This document shows, in pieces, positions 1-8,032 of a DNA stretch of 64,000 nucleotides. Under the pieces are notes generated by a model that was not told the origin of the DNA, ran no database searches, and was given only the letters and a program-made list of their open reading frames with translations. Position 1 is the stretch's first letter; the number at the start of each line of letters is the position of its first letter. The stretch comes from an uncultured Bacilli bacterium. GTDB taxonomy: Bacteria; Bacillota_I; Bacilli_A; RF39; UBA660. The translations under genes were made by a program, and so were the position numbers. The stretch lies in contig CAKPJX010000002.1 in NCBI GenBank assembly GCA_934163035.1, forward strand, positions 1-64,000, given 5' to 3'.

Positions 1-72
1 TTCGCATGCTTGGTATTTTTATTTTTACTTATTTTTTGTTTCTTTTCTTACTTTGAACTTTCCTATAAGATA

Positions 73-98
73 AAAAAAGATTCAATCAAATGAATCTA
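73..98 (-). terminator. Rho-independent terminator after ybaK-like gene
   Basis: On the minus strand a hairpin with stem AGATTCA/TGAATCT is followed directly by a run of T. The stem includes the stop codon of the ybaK-like gene, so it should end that short two-gene transcript. Confidence 0.7.
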
Positions 99-581
99 AA
101 TATCAACAATTTTAACAACATTACCATTATCTTTAATAATATCTATTAAGTCTTTTGTTTTTAACCACAAAGTAGCTGTATTATCATTTGGATGAACTCC
201 AATAATATCAAGAGGCTTAAATTCACTATCAATGAATACTGTAACTTTTTTATCTTTATCATTTAATATGCCAAGAGGTGTAACAGAACCCGGAATTAAT
301 CCCATTATATTTTCTAACTCCTCACTTGATGCAAAACTTAAAGGTCTAGTACTATTATCACGTCTAAACTTAGATAGATTAACTCTTTTATTTCCTTTAA
401 CTGTTATTAAGTAATAATTACTTTTTTTATCATCACATAAAAATAAGTTCTTTGCATCTCCTTCAGGATAAGAAATATCAACATCTAAAAGATCTGCCAT
501 ATTATAAACAGCTTTATGAGAATCAACTTCAAACCAGATATTTCTACTCCCTAAATATTCATATATTTGTTCCTTATTCAT
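96..581 (-). CDS. YbaK/ProX-type aminoacyl-tRNA deacylase
   Basis: A 161-residue protein of the YbaK/aaRS-editing-domain family, closest in layout to the free-standing PrdX/ProXp-ala proteins that remove mischarged alanine from tRNA-Pro. The family pattern is visible: an N-terminal segment (residues 1-45), a central stretch with a conserved lysine and LYS-rich turn (YYLITVKGNKRVN), the SFAS.EEL element near residue 85, then the family-typical GSVTPLGILND motif near residue 100. Length matches the family. It lies 6 bp downstream of the DUF1697 gene on the same strand, so the two are probably cotranscribed. The subclass (Ala-tRNA-Pro versus Cys-tRNA-Pro) cannot be fixed from sequence alone. Confidence 0.85.
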   Translation of the reverse strand: MNKEQIYEYLGSRNIWFEVDSHKAVYNMADLLDVDISYPEGDAKNLFLCDDKKSNYYLITVKGNKRVNLSKFRRDNSTRPLSFASSEELENIMGLIPGSVTPLGILNDKDKKVTVFIDSEFKPLDIIGVHPNDNTATLWLKTKDLIDIIKDNGNVVKIVDI

Positions 582-587
582 AATACA

Positions 588-1139
588 TCACTCTACTTCA
601 CATATTTCTAATATTTTTCTAACAGTATTTGCTGTCCTTATAGTAATATAATCCCTAATACTTGTACTAGCAGTTCTACTCCACCAATTAGTCTTTCTAT
701 AATTATTTAAATCATAAGACCAAAAAATATTATTTTTATATATCATAATCTTTTCTAATTTATCATTTATATCGCCAAGTACATCACATATCTCACCACA
801 AGTATGAGGTGATATTACAAATATAATATTATCATAAATACTTTTATCACTACTTCCCCACCAATCAGGTCTATTATCAAAAAGCTCTTTTAACTCATGA
901 TAACTAATCACAAAAATTGGTATATCTATATTAAATTTATTCTTAATCTTCTCATGAATACTAGAAGTAATATCATAGGTATTATTCACATTACTCATAA
1001 AAATAACATTACCACTATTAAGATAAGTAACAACTCCACTATAACCTAATTCTATAAATTCATTCTTCAATTCTAACATTGATATTTTATTTTTGCCACT
1101 TATATTTACCCCTCTTAATAACGCTATATACTTTTCCAT
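588..1139 (-). CDS. DUF1697 family protein
   Basis: A 183-residue protein beginning with the DUF1697 signature: a YIALLRGVNISGKNKISM segment, then LGYSGVVTYLNSGNVIF. The C-terminal RKTNWWSRTAS and TVRKILEI segments are also typical of the family. The biochemical function is unknown; family members are small soluble proteins, often beside unrelated housekeeping genes. It starts at the ATG at 1139 and is followed after 6 bp by the ybaK-like gene. An upstream terminator at 1168-1190 isolates it from the dacA remnant. Confidence 0.85.
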   Translation of the reverse strand: MEKYIALLRGVNISGKNKISMLELKNEFIELGYSGVVTYLNSGNVIFMSNVNNTYDITSSIHEKIKNKFNIDIPIFVISYHELKELFDNRPDWWGSSDKSIYDNIIFVISPHTCGEICDVLGDINDKLEKIMIYKNNIFWSYDLNNYRKTNWWSRTASTSIRDYITIRTANTVRKILEICEVE

Positions 1140-1167
1140 ATAAACTCCTTAAGCTATACTAATTATA

Positions 1168-1190
1168 ACAAAAAACCTGATAATCAGGTT
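1168..1190 (-). terminator. Terminator after dacA 3' part
   Basis: On the minus strand AACCTG-ATTAT-CAGGTT is followed by TTTTTTG. It lies just past the stop codon of the dacA C-terminal part and would be the native terminator of the intact dacA gene. Confidence 0.75.
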
Positions 1191-1198
1191 ATAAATAA

Positions 1199-1714
1199 TT
1201 AAATATTTCCACTAAATATACTACTAAGACTATTAAAGAACAATTTTGTATAACTTAATGCTTCAACTTTTTTATTAACTGTCAAAGTACCTTTAGAAAT
1301 AACTTCCCCATCTTCTTTAACTAATATCTTACCTACACTATCTCCTGAATTAAGAGGTAACTTTAAATTTTTAACATCAACTTGATATGTATATTTATGA
1401 GAAGAATTATCAAGCATCTCAACTACACCTAAATCATTTTTTAGTACTATTTTAACTTTCTCAGAAGTAGCTTTTTCTAAATTTAACTCTTGAACAACCT
1501 CACCTTTTTTCTTTAATACATTCATTCTGATATTATTATATCCATAATCCAAAAGATTCATTGCTTCACTATTTCTAACTTTTCCCTCTTTCTCACCTAA
1601 TACTACACCTATAAGTCTTAAATTATTCTTTTTAGCAGTAGCTGCTAAACAATAACCAGCATTATCAGTAAAACCAGTTTTTAAACCATCAGCACCTTCA
1701 TAAAAACGTATAAG
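1199..1714 (-). pseudogene. dacA: dacA C-terminal part (interrupted D-Ala-D-Ala carboxypeptidase)
   Basis: Minus-strand translation from 1714 begins LIRFYEGADGLKTGFT, the canonical PBP5/DacA segment with the KTG active-site triad, then NAGYCLAATAKKNNLRLIGV and a DacA-type C-terminal beta domain ending SLSSIFSGNI. No start codon or signal peptide belongs to this part; an in-frame TAA lies just upstream inside the element. The missing 216 N-terminal codons (signal peptide, SxxK, SxN) lie 19 kb away at 20762-21409 in the same orientation and frame. Joined at the shared TTTA core, the reading runs NTNK-LIRFY without loss of a base. An internal ATG (1561) could give a 120-residue fragment, which would lack KTG. 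I read this as one gene interrupted by an insertion, not two paralogues. Confidence 0.93.
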
Positions 1715-1725
1715 TTTAGTTGTAT
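1715..1725. repeat. Element 1 boundary repeat (left att-like site)
   Basis: TTTAGTTGTAT, matching TTTATTTGTAT at 20762-20772 at 10 of 11 positions in direct orientation. The exactly shared core before the first mismatch is TTTA. Bases left of it belong to dacA and bases right of it to the element. This is the product expected from strand exchange within a short core by a large serine recombinase. Confidence 0.85.
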
Positions 1726-1735
1726 GTTAATATCG

Positions 1736-2293
1736 CTATAATGTACCGTCAAGTTCCTTAATACATTTTTCTTTTAATTCAGGATATAAATTATAAAACT
1801 TATTTATATCAAATCCATTCTTATGCCATCTAATAACTTTTGGTATTAAATCACTGTTATCAAGTGGAATGTTTTTAGGTCTATTTGGATATAAATATAG
1901 TTTAATTTCACCATCTTCATTCAATTTAAGCAATTCATTATAAACATTTTCTACATACTCACAATCAATAACCTTTTCTTCTCTATCACTTACTACCTCT
2001 GCAGACCAAGTAGTCATACCCTTCTTAAAATTTGAGGCATCTAATTTATAAATATATCCATCACAATCAAAGATCTTTTTAAACATCAAAGGACCTCTTT
2101 CCACTAATTCGACTGGATATTCTAAACCATTACCAGATAATGAATAATACAAATCATTACCCATTTTAGATAAGAATATGGTTGCAATCGCCTTTGATGG
2201 TGTTGCATATATCCACCCCTTCATATTAGCACTCCTATTTGGTTTTAAAACTTTTAAATTCGGAATAGAACTTCCATGAAAAACAAAATCCAT
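1736..2293 (-). CDS. ADP-ribosyltransferase-like fold protein
   Basis: A 185-residue protein starting MDFVFHGSSIPNLKVLKPN. The H-G-S followed by a leucine/proline-rich strand, then an ATPSKAIA element and a central D-G-Y-I-Y-K-L strand, is the pattern of small ART-like proteins in which an HGS begins the NAD-binding core. The expected third acidic motif is not clear, so catalysis is not claimed. It is the last gene before the element 1 boundary and begins 8 bp after the radical SAM gene, so it is probably cotranscribed with the peptide and its maturase. It could act on the peptide, serve as immunity, or be an unrelated passenger. Confidence 0.5.
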   Translation of the reverse strand: MDFVFHGSSIPNLKVLKPNRSANMKGWIYATPSKAIATIFLSKMGNDLYYSLSGNGLEYPVELVERGPLMFKKIFDCDGYIYKLDASNFKKGMTTWSAEVVSDREEKVIDCEYVENVYNELLKLNEDGEIKLYLYPNRPKNIPLDNSDLIPKVIRWHKNGFDINKFYNLYPELKEKCIKELDGTL

Positions 2294-2301
2294 CTTACCT
2301 C

Positions 2302-3390
2302 CTATTTTATCAAAACTTTTCTTAAACTAGAATTAATGTTGTCAAAATTTTGTGTCTGGCTTAACGTAACTATATAATCTTTAACACCTTTTAGAATACC
2401 TTTTTGAATATAGCAAGAAATATTGCTTCCACTTTTCCTGTCCAAAATCGCATTTGCATTACATCCGCCATAGCAATTTTTAAAATAATCACAAGTTGAA
2501 ATACAATTTTCTCTTCGACTAATACTATCATTTAATAAATTAATAAATTTTTGATTTTGAAAAACAGCATCAATACATTCTATATCATTAATATCACCAA
2601 GATCATATGTATCTAAACATAGCCTATCACAAGGATATATATGACCATTACTATCAAAACAAAGCCATTTTCCCAAACAAGAGTTATATGTACAAACACC
2701 AGTGTGCTCATTAACAACTAATCTTACCAAATCTAAACAAGTCGAAACATTAATATTACAATCAGCATCAAGAGCCCAATATTTAAAAAATGTAACAAAG
2801 TTTCTAATATACTGATCTGGATCCAAAGTCAAAAAAGTATTATCCTTTGCAGCACCATCAATAAACATAGGATTTAACTTCATCCCAATATCTAGTGATT
2901 TAAAATACTCATATTCCTCAATTAAATGATCCACATTATTTTGGTTAACAACCAAAACAGCTCCTGGAAACATTCCATTTATTTTAAGCAAATCAATATT
3001 CGATAAAACTTCTTCAGTATTTCCCCTAGTAAGTTCATTATCAATTCCATCAAAAGATAATCCAATACTAGTATCATGACTTTTAAAAAAATCAATATTT
3101 TCTTGATTTAATAACACACCATTAGTCTGTAAAGAATATATAAATTTAGTATCCATTCTTGAACAATAATCATATATTTCATCATAAAAATCTAAAGGTG
3201 CCATTAATGGCTCCCCACCATGCCAAACAATATTAATAAATTGAAACTTTTGAGACAATAAAGATACGTACTTTTTAAGTGAATCAATATCTAATAAAGA
3301 ATTATCATAACCATATTTTTCAGCAAAGCAATACTTACATCGCATATTACATTGATGAGTAGGCTTAACTAAAGTATTAATTCGAAGCAT
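2302..3390 (-). CDS. Radical SAM/SPASM peptide-maturase-like enzyme
   Basis: A 362-residue enzyme. Near the N-terminus is the CxxxCxxC cluster of radical SAM proteins (PTHQCNMRCKYCFAEKYGYD), then a W-H-G-G-E-P-L motif for SAM binding near residue 57. The C-terminal third holds a SPASM-type cysteine set (CLGKWLCFDSNGHIYPCDRLC, then CISTCDYFKNCYGGC), which binds auxiliary Fe-S clusters. This architecture is shared by sulfatase maturases and enzymes that crosslink RiPP precursors. Its start overlaps the end of the upstream small Cys/His/Asp-rich peptide gene by 14 bp, implying translational coupling and making that peptide the likely substrate. The chemistry is not predictable; a thioether or carbon-carbon crosslink is the usual outcome. 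Confidence 0.88.
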   Translation of the reverse strand: MLRINTLVKPTHQCNMRCKYCFAEKYGYDNSLLDIDSLKKYVSLLSQKFQFINIVWHGGEPLMAPLDFYDEIYDYCSRMDTKFIYSLQTNGVLLNQENIDFFKSHDTSIGLSFDGIDNELTRGNTEEVLSNIDLLKINGMFPGAVLVVNQNNVDHLIEEYEYFKSLDIGMKLNPMFIDGAAKDNTFLTLDPDQYIRNFVTFFKYWALDADCNINVSTCLDLVRLVVNEHTGVCTYNSCLGKWLCFDSNGHIYPCDRLCLDTYDLGDINDIECIDAVFQNQKFINLLNDSISRRENCISTCDYFKNCYGGCNANAILDRKSGSNISCYIQKGILKGVKDYIVTLSQTQNFDNINSSLRKVLIK

Positions 3391-3601
3391 TTTTTACCAT
3401 TCTTTTCAAAGTCATTCTACTTGGAGTATTATCATGTGAATCATTATGATAATCTGGATCTCCACCACTATTATCATGTTCATTTGCATGGCAACTTTCC
3501 AAACAGCTATAGTCTTGATCAGCTTGTGCAAGATATAATTCATATAATGAAGTGACAATCTTCTTCATTCTTCCTAAATCAGCAATATTATTACTTTCCA
3601 T
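3377..3601 (-). CDS. Putative RiPP precursor peptide (Cys/His/Asp-rich)
   Basis: A 74-residue peptide. The first 30 residues are helical and leader-like (MKKIVTSLYELYLAQADQ). The second half is low in hydrophobic residues and rich in H, D, N, S and G, with cysteines only at 33 and 37 (CLESCH) and the repeated units EHDN and SHDN plus GGDPDYHND. A basic tail (LKRMVKNASN) follows. A strong Shine-Dalgarno-like GGTGGAGGG precedes the ATG at 3601. The gene overlaps the radical SAM gene and starts the operon, as precursor genes usually do. I do not recognise the family; it lacks the multi-Cys spacing of SCIFF/ranthipeptide precursors and has no double-glycine site or exporter next to it. Assignment as precursor is inference from context. 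Confidence 0.55.
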   Translation of the reverse strand: MESNNIADLGRMKKIVTSLYELYLAQADQDYSCLESCHANEHDNSGGDPDYHNDSHDNTPSRMTLKRMVKNASN

Positions 3602-3883
3602 AATATCAACCCTCCACCTTTCAACAATATTTTACCACATAAATTTAACTTTCCAAAACATTTCCCAAAAATATTAAAAGACACTATTTGAACTAATACA
3701 ACAAAAGCATCTAATGAGCCAATTACCTTCACATAATCAATTTACTAAAACTATACTTTTTAAACACGTATTTTCATTTAAAATACATAAATTATATTAC
3801 AAAATAGAACATACCAAATTAGTATTAACAAATATATTTTAATAAACAAAAAATACCAACCAAAAGGCTAGTATTAGTATAAT

Positions 3884-4840
3884 TTACATCTTATAACTCT
3901 TAAGAATAATATTAATCATTGAAAAAGACACATTACCAGTATCATTTCCAATAATTTCTGTTCTAACTTCAAGATTGCCACCAGCATAAACATCTGCAAA
4001 ATTAACTTCTGAAAAATCCATATCACTGGTATTACCTTTATCAAGAACAAATTCCATATCACTAATCTTCTCACCAGTCGTAGTATTATATAAATAAAAT
4101 TTACCACCAGTATCATTAGTAACACCAGATATTCTACCACACAAAGTAATTTCAAACACACTAGTTCTTGCAACCTTTATTTGATTACCAGAGATAGATA
4201 TAATATCAGAAAGTCCAGGGATAATTCTAGTGGTAGTAATTGTAGAAGTGCCTGCAGTAGTAGAATCCTTAAAACTAGCAAAACAAACCACATTGTAAGA
4301 AGTAGGGCCAAGTGAACCTTGTGGCCCAGTTGGTCCAGTTGGACCTATTGGACCCGTCGCACCATTATCACCTTTAGGACCTATCGCACCAGTATCACCT
4401 TTCTCCCCAGGTTCCCCTTGATCACCCTTTTCACCTCTAGGAATAACAAACTCTAAAAAATGATGATTACCAACAGCATTATCCAAAACTATAGCATCAC
4501 TACCAGCATCACCTGTTCTAGTATCTCTAACTTCTATAGTAGCAGCTTCACCCGGAGGACCTTCAATAGCTCCTGTTGATTTCCAAGTATTTGTGTCCTC
4601 ATCCCAAACAACTAAATTCCTCTGAACTATAAAACAATCTCCATTATCGCCAGTTGGATGATGCGCTATTAAATCATCCATACTATCAAAAGAGCCAAGA
4701 ATCCTCAAGCCTGCTCCAGTTGGCCCTACTGGGCCAGTTGGGCCCGTTGGTCCTACCAAACCACAAATCCCCATTTCACGTAATTTGTTTCGTAATTTAT
4801 TAGATTCTATAATATCATCAAACTTATCATTACAATTCAT
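3884..4840 (-). CDS. Collagen-like BclA-type surface protein
   Basis: Two blocks of Gly-X-Y triplets flank a globular middle: a short GPT block near residues 28-45 and a longer EKGD/GPTGP block near 140-185. The roughly 145-residue C-terminal domain is beta-rich and Thr/Asn-rich, ending SFSMINIILKSYKM, and resembles the trimeric heads of BclA-like exosporium proteins. I chose the ATG at 4840 (MNCNDKFDD) because GTGAGG lies 8 bases upstream; the ATG 51 bases further out has no such site. There is no signal peptide, as is usual for exosporium proteins exported by mother-cell assembly. Phage tail-fibre proteins share the collagen layout, but no other phage genes are present. Confidence 0.75.
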   Translation of the reverse strand: MNCNDKFDDIIESNKLRNKLREMGICGLVGPTGPTGPVGPTGAGLRILGSFDSMDDLIAHHPTGDNGDCFIVQRNLVVWDEDTNTWKSTGAIEGPPGEAATIEVRDTRTGDAGSDAIVLDNAVGNHHFLEFVIPRGEKGDQGEPGEKGDTGAIGPKGDNGATGPIGPTGPTGPQGSLGPTSYNVVCFASFKDSTTAGTSTITTTRIIPGLSDIISISGNQIKVARTSVFEITLCGRISGVTNDTGGKFYLYNTTTGEKISDMEFVLDKGNTSDMDFSEVNFADVYAGGNLEVRTEIIGNDTGNVSFSMINIILKSYKM

Positions 4841-4909
4841 ATAAAAAACCTCACTTATTTTATTATATGAAAAAATATAGTTTTGTTTCAAAAAAAATGA
4901 ACAAGTCGT

Positions 4910-6049
4910 TCACTTTTTCATAACCTTAACAAAAGTATCATAATTACCAGGACCGTTAAAATCGGATAAAGTTTGAACCGTATCACAAGAAACATCATAC
5001 ATTTTACTAAGCATATCAAATGCTATAACATCATTTTTTTCTCGAACAGCATCAACAGATAAATTATTATCTAAATTCAAACTACTAGTACTACCATTAA
5101 GTACTTCCAGGTCTCTTCCTTGACAGCAATAAACAATACTACCATCGTCCTTTAATAATGGCATCAATTGTTTTTTAACAGCATCAACAAAAGCATTTCC
5201 CTTTATATATTCAGGAACATTAGATAAATAAATAGTATCAAATCCAGAAAAATTACTATTTAAATATTTAGATAAAACAAGTTGCCTTCTAAATCCTAGT
5301 AAACTACTCTTTAGAAAAGAAATTTTAGAAGATTTTAATTTTTCACCAGTAGCTTCATAAGAGCCTGCATTTTCATTATAGCTACCAGGTGTCTGTACTC
5401 CTTGTGGTCCCATAATAAGTTCTGGGATTTTTGCATACTTAATACCCATAACTTTAGCATATGTTAAAGCAATTTCAAATAAAGAAAATTCGCCCATACC
5501 AACCATCGGATCGCCACGTAAAACCTGTTTATCTTTATCATATTGATTAATTATTGGATCCCAAAATTTATAGAATTTGTTTTTAGGATTACCTAGCTTA
5601 ATAGTATTATAAATACCCTTATCTAAATACAAACTACTTCTAGTATCAGAAAAGAAAGTAAAATAATCAGAATAACTCAATATTTCTAGAGACATCGTTT
5701 TAAAAGCTCCAACAGGATATTGAAACTCATTAATATCAAATCCAACTACTTCCCTAGCTCCATGAAAAACAGCATCTAAAGCAAAATCTCCACTACCATA
5801 AACTGTCGCAATAGTATCCCCATCTTTTACATAATTTCCTAACACCAAATTCTCAGTTGGATTTACATATATATGAGGACTATCTTCAAATAAAGCCACT
5901 GATAACTTATCAGCATTTTCATAATCATTAATAGAAACTTTCCTTTTTTGACTATAATTAGAAATACACTCTCTACCCATTTTTTCTAACTCACTAGAAC
6001 TAATCTGCTTATTTCCAACTAGAAAAACATCATAATCACTTTTTAACAT
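4910..6049 (-). CDS. DUF3419-like SAM-dependent methyltransferase
   Basis: A 379-residue protein. Residues 82-105 read IATVYGSGDFALDAVFHG then VVGFDIN, a Rossmann methyltransferase motif I followed by the acidic residue that binds the ribose of SAM. A second strand (FDTIYLSNVPEYI near residue 275) and a late DGSIVYCCQG strand complete the fold. The overall plan resembles DUF3419/BtaA-like enzymes, some of which transfer the aminocarboxypropyl group of SAM to lipids, but substrate is unknown here. It is 19-70 bp upstream of the collagen-like gene on the same strand, so the two may be cotranscribed. Confidence 0.6.
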   Translation of the reverse strand: MLKSDYDVFLVGNKQISSSELEKMGRECISNYSQKRKVSINDYENADKLSVALFEDSPHIYVNPTENLVLGNYVKDGDTIATVYGSGDFALDAVFHGAREVVGFDINEFQYPVGAFKTMSLEILSYSDYFTFFSDTRSSLYLDKGIYNTIKLGNPKNKFYKFWDPIINQYDKDKQVLRGDPMVGMGEFSLFEIALTYAKVMGIKYAKIPELIMGPQGVQTPGSYNENAGSYEATGEKLKSSKISFLKSSLLGFRRQLVLSKYLNSNFSGFDTIYLSNVPEYIKGNAFVDAVKKQLMPLLKDDGSIVYCCQGRDLEVLNGSTSSLNLDNNLSVDAVREKNDVIAFDMLSKMYDVSCDTVQTLSDFNGPGNYDTFVKVMKK

Positions 6050-6104
6050 AATATTCCCCCTAAAAGTTACAAGCTATTATAACATATAAAATATAATTTA
6101 ACAT

Positions 6105-6134
6105 CAAAAAAGCAATAGGTTTAAACTTATTGCT
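6105..6134 (-). terminator. Terminator after the 6139-7161 gene
   Basis: Minus strand AGCAATAAG-TTTAAA-CCTATTGCT followed by TTTTTT lies directly after the stop codon of the membrane-anchored protein gene. Confidence 0.8.
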
Positions 6135-6138
6135 ATAA

Positions 6139-7161
6139 TTAATCACGATATGAAGCGCCCCATTCAACTATAGTAAAACCACTTCTCTTTACTGATTTTA
6201 ATTCTTGAGGCTTAACTTTTATCTCTTTCTTCAACGGTTTTATATCAACCACAACCCTAATCAATGTATCAGGATCCTTACTAAATTCAAGTGGCATATA
6301 ATTATTAATTTCATCTGTTGTCTTAAAATAAATATAATTATAATTATTATCTTCTATTTTATTTATCCAATAAACGATAAACTCATTTATTTCTCTTTCG
6401 TTTAATCCAAGTAATTCTAATTTTTCTTCTAAAAAACTAACTGTATCACTACCCTTTACTACAAATCCTTCCTTCATCTCTAAATTATCATTTGAAATAC
6501 CTTCCCAATATAAAGCATAATAATTACGATTAGTCTTATAATCATAAATATTACCATCCTTACTAACATGTAAATTCCATTCCCTATCATATTTAGGATA
6601 AGTATAAGATAATACATCTTCATTAACCAATCTAACCGTTAAATCCATATCATCTTCTGGATAAATATAAATCATTGGTTTAGCTATCACATTAGAGGGA
6701 CATTTTTCCTTTGACACATATCTACGAAAAGCCTTAACACCACTAACATTTTTATTAACTTTAAAATATTTAGTGACATAACGTATACCACAAATTCCAC
6801 CGCATCCATCATGTATATCAAAATAAACATTAAGTGTCATATTATCTTCATTAGAGTGAACTTTTTCAGCTTCCTCTGCACAACCTGAAATAACAAAATG
6901 AACTGCAACATAATTATACTTATTAAAATCATAGTTATCTAATCGCTCAACATTATTATCACCATCATACCTAATGCGATCAATATATCTTAAATATTCA
7001 CTATAAGAACTTATAACCTCAATATCAGGGTAGAACTCTTCATACTTATTAAATATAACCATATCACTAGATTTAGCAAAATATACAAAAATTCCAACAA
7101 ATAAAATAATAACTGTAGCTAAAATAATTTTAACATAACGTTTTTTTAATAACTCTTTCAC
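6139..7161 (-). CDS. Membrane-anchored conserved hypothetical protein
   Basis: A 340-residue protein with one N-terminal membrane anchor (residues 9-29), a Cys-containing middle (SGCAEEAEK, then DGCGGICGIRY) and a conserved C-terminal half recognisable by KPMIYIYPEDD, YYALYWEG, GFVVKGSDTVSFLEEKL, GLNEREINEFIVYW and GFTIVEWGASY. This C-terminal module occurs in many Clostridia-like hypothetical proteins; I know no function for it. It is predicted to face the outside of the cell. It is the last gene of the 12.1-6.1 kb run on the minus strand and ends in a clear terminator. Confidence 0.6.
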   Translation of the reverse strand: MKELLKKRYVKIILATVIILFVGIFVYFAKSSDMVIFNKYEEFYPDIEVISSYSEYLRYIDRIRYDGDNNVERLDNYDFNKYNYVAVHFVISGCAEEAEKVHSNEDNMTLNVYFDIHDGCGGICGIRYVTKYFKVNKNVSGVKAFRRYVSKEKCPSNVIAKPMIYIYPEDDMDLTVRLVNEDVLSYTYPKYDREWNLHVSKDGNIYDYKTNRNYYALYWEGISNDNLEMKEGFVVKGSDTVSFLEEKLELLGLNEREINEFIVYWINKIEDNNYNYIYFKTTDEINNYMPLEFSKDPDTLIRVVVDIKPLKKEIKVKPQELKSVKRSGFTIVEWGASYRD

Positions 7162-7230
7162 ACCAACACCTCTATTATAAATATAACATAATAAAAAGTT
7201 TTGTAAAGAAAAAGCATCAACTAAGTGATA

Positions 7231-7896
7231 CTATATACTGACACCATTTACATATAATTTATAACCATTAAAATCAATATTACTATTATTTGAATCACTA
7301 TTACTAAAGAAAGTTACATAACAATCTCCAGTTAATTTAATCTTAGAAAAACTATCTAAAGTTAAAGATATTTCTTTTGCAGTGCTATCACCATTAATAA
7401 TACCTTCATAATAAGAACTATCTTTCATAGTAATATCTAATGTTGAAATATTATCAATCACTATATTACCAATAGCCTTCTGCTTAGTCATGTTAAGAAC
7501 TACATCACCACCATTTGAACCACTATTTCCCCAAGAATCACTCTTAGTAGAGGTATAACTACCATCTGTAATTGTTGTATCTTCCATAATTTCCTCTTCA
7601 GCAGAATAACTAAGCTTACTACCCTGATTCATATTATTAATAAATGAAGAACTTCCCTTTTTACTACAATTACAACTTAAACAAGATATTCCTGTTGTTA
7701 AAATAACAATAGACAACACATAAATTATAACTTTATCTTTATTAGCAAATACTTCCTTAAAAGTCTTTTTGTTAAAACCAGACATAACTAAATACATAAC
7801 TAAACAAGCTATTAATAAACCATCTATCCCAAAGATTAGATAATAAACCCAAGATATATTACTATTAGTATTATTCATAGAATTGTTAGTACTCAT
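7231..7896 (-). CDS. Membrane protein with carbohydrate-binding-like C-terminal domain
   Basis: A 221-residue protein with two N-terminal membrane segments (about residues 15-38 and 54-74), a Cys cluster (SCLSCNCSKK) and an Asn/Ser/Asp-rich extracytoplasmic domain. The C-terminal pattern (DSFSKIKLTGDCYVTFFSN, then NIDFNGYKLYVNG) is like the beta-helix units of Cthe_2159-type polysaccharide-binding proteins, which carry SKWTLTGDSYVTS-like motifs. Its ATG overlaps the stop codon of the 42-residue membrane peptide upstream, and both follow the ABC transporter genes, so it probably belongs to that export or sensing unit. Confidence 0.55.
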   Translation of the reverse strand: MSTNNSMNNTNSNISWVYYLIFGIDGLLIACLVMYLVMSGFNKKTFKEVFANKDKVIIYVLSIVILTTGISCLSCNCSKKGSSSFINNMNQGSKLSYSAEEEIMEDTTITDGSYTSTKSDSWGNSGSNGGDVVLNMTKQKAIGNIVIDNISTLDITMKDSSYYEGIINGDSTAKEISLTLDSFSKIKLTGDCYVTFFSNSDSNNSNIDFNGYKLYVNGVSI

Positions 7897-8021
7897 ATCT
7901 GGTGAGTACCATTAGAATTAGTTGTACCATGACTCTTAGCATAACTTATTGTAAAAACTAAACATCCACTAATAACAGCAATCAATAAAACCATTATTAT
8001 ATTCTTTATACTTCTTTTCAT
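7893..8021 (-). CDS. Small membrane/secreted protein, 42 aa
   Basis: Translation gives MKRSIKNIIMVLLIAVISGC followed by a short polar tail ending GTHQI. The basic start and hydrophobic core form one signal or membrane segment, with a cysteine at residue 20 in a VISGC context that could be a lipobox. AGGAGGG lies 7 bases before the ATG. Its TGA overlaps the ATG of the next gene (ATATGAG), and it lies 11 bp after the ABC ATPase gene, so it is clearly inside the operon. Function is unknown. Confidence 0.6.
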   Translation of the reverse strand: MKRSIKNIIMVLLIAVISGCLVFTISYAKSHGTTNSNGTHQI

Positions 8022-8032
8022 ATAAATCCCTC

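Noticed and set aside
1199..1561. Stand-alone 120-aa ORF as a complete gene
   Set aside because: Its reading frame continues upstream to the KTG segment of dacA at 1714; the internal ATG is a normal codon of the gene and has no ribosome-binding site.
3916..4173. Minus-strand 85-aa ORF inside the collagen-like gene
   Set aside because: Alternate frame of the C-terminal head domain; Leu/Val-rich artefact of AT-rich DNA.
4320..4760. Tandem DNA repeats at the GPT/GPTGP blocks
   Set aside because: They are explained by the collagen Gly-X-Y coding; codons vary, so no separate repeat element is needed.
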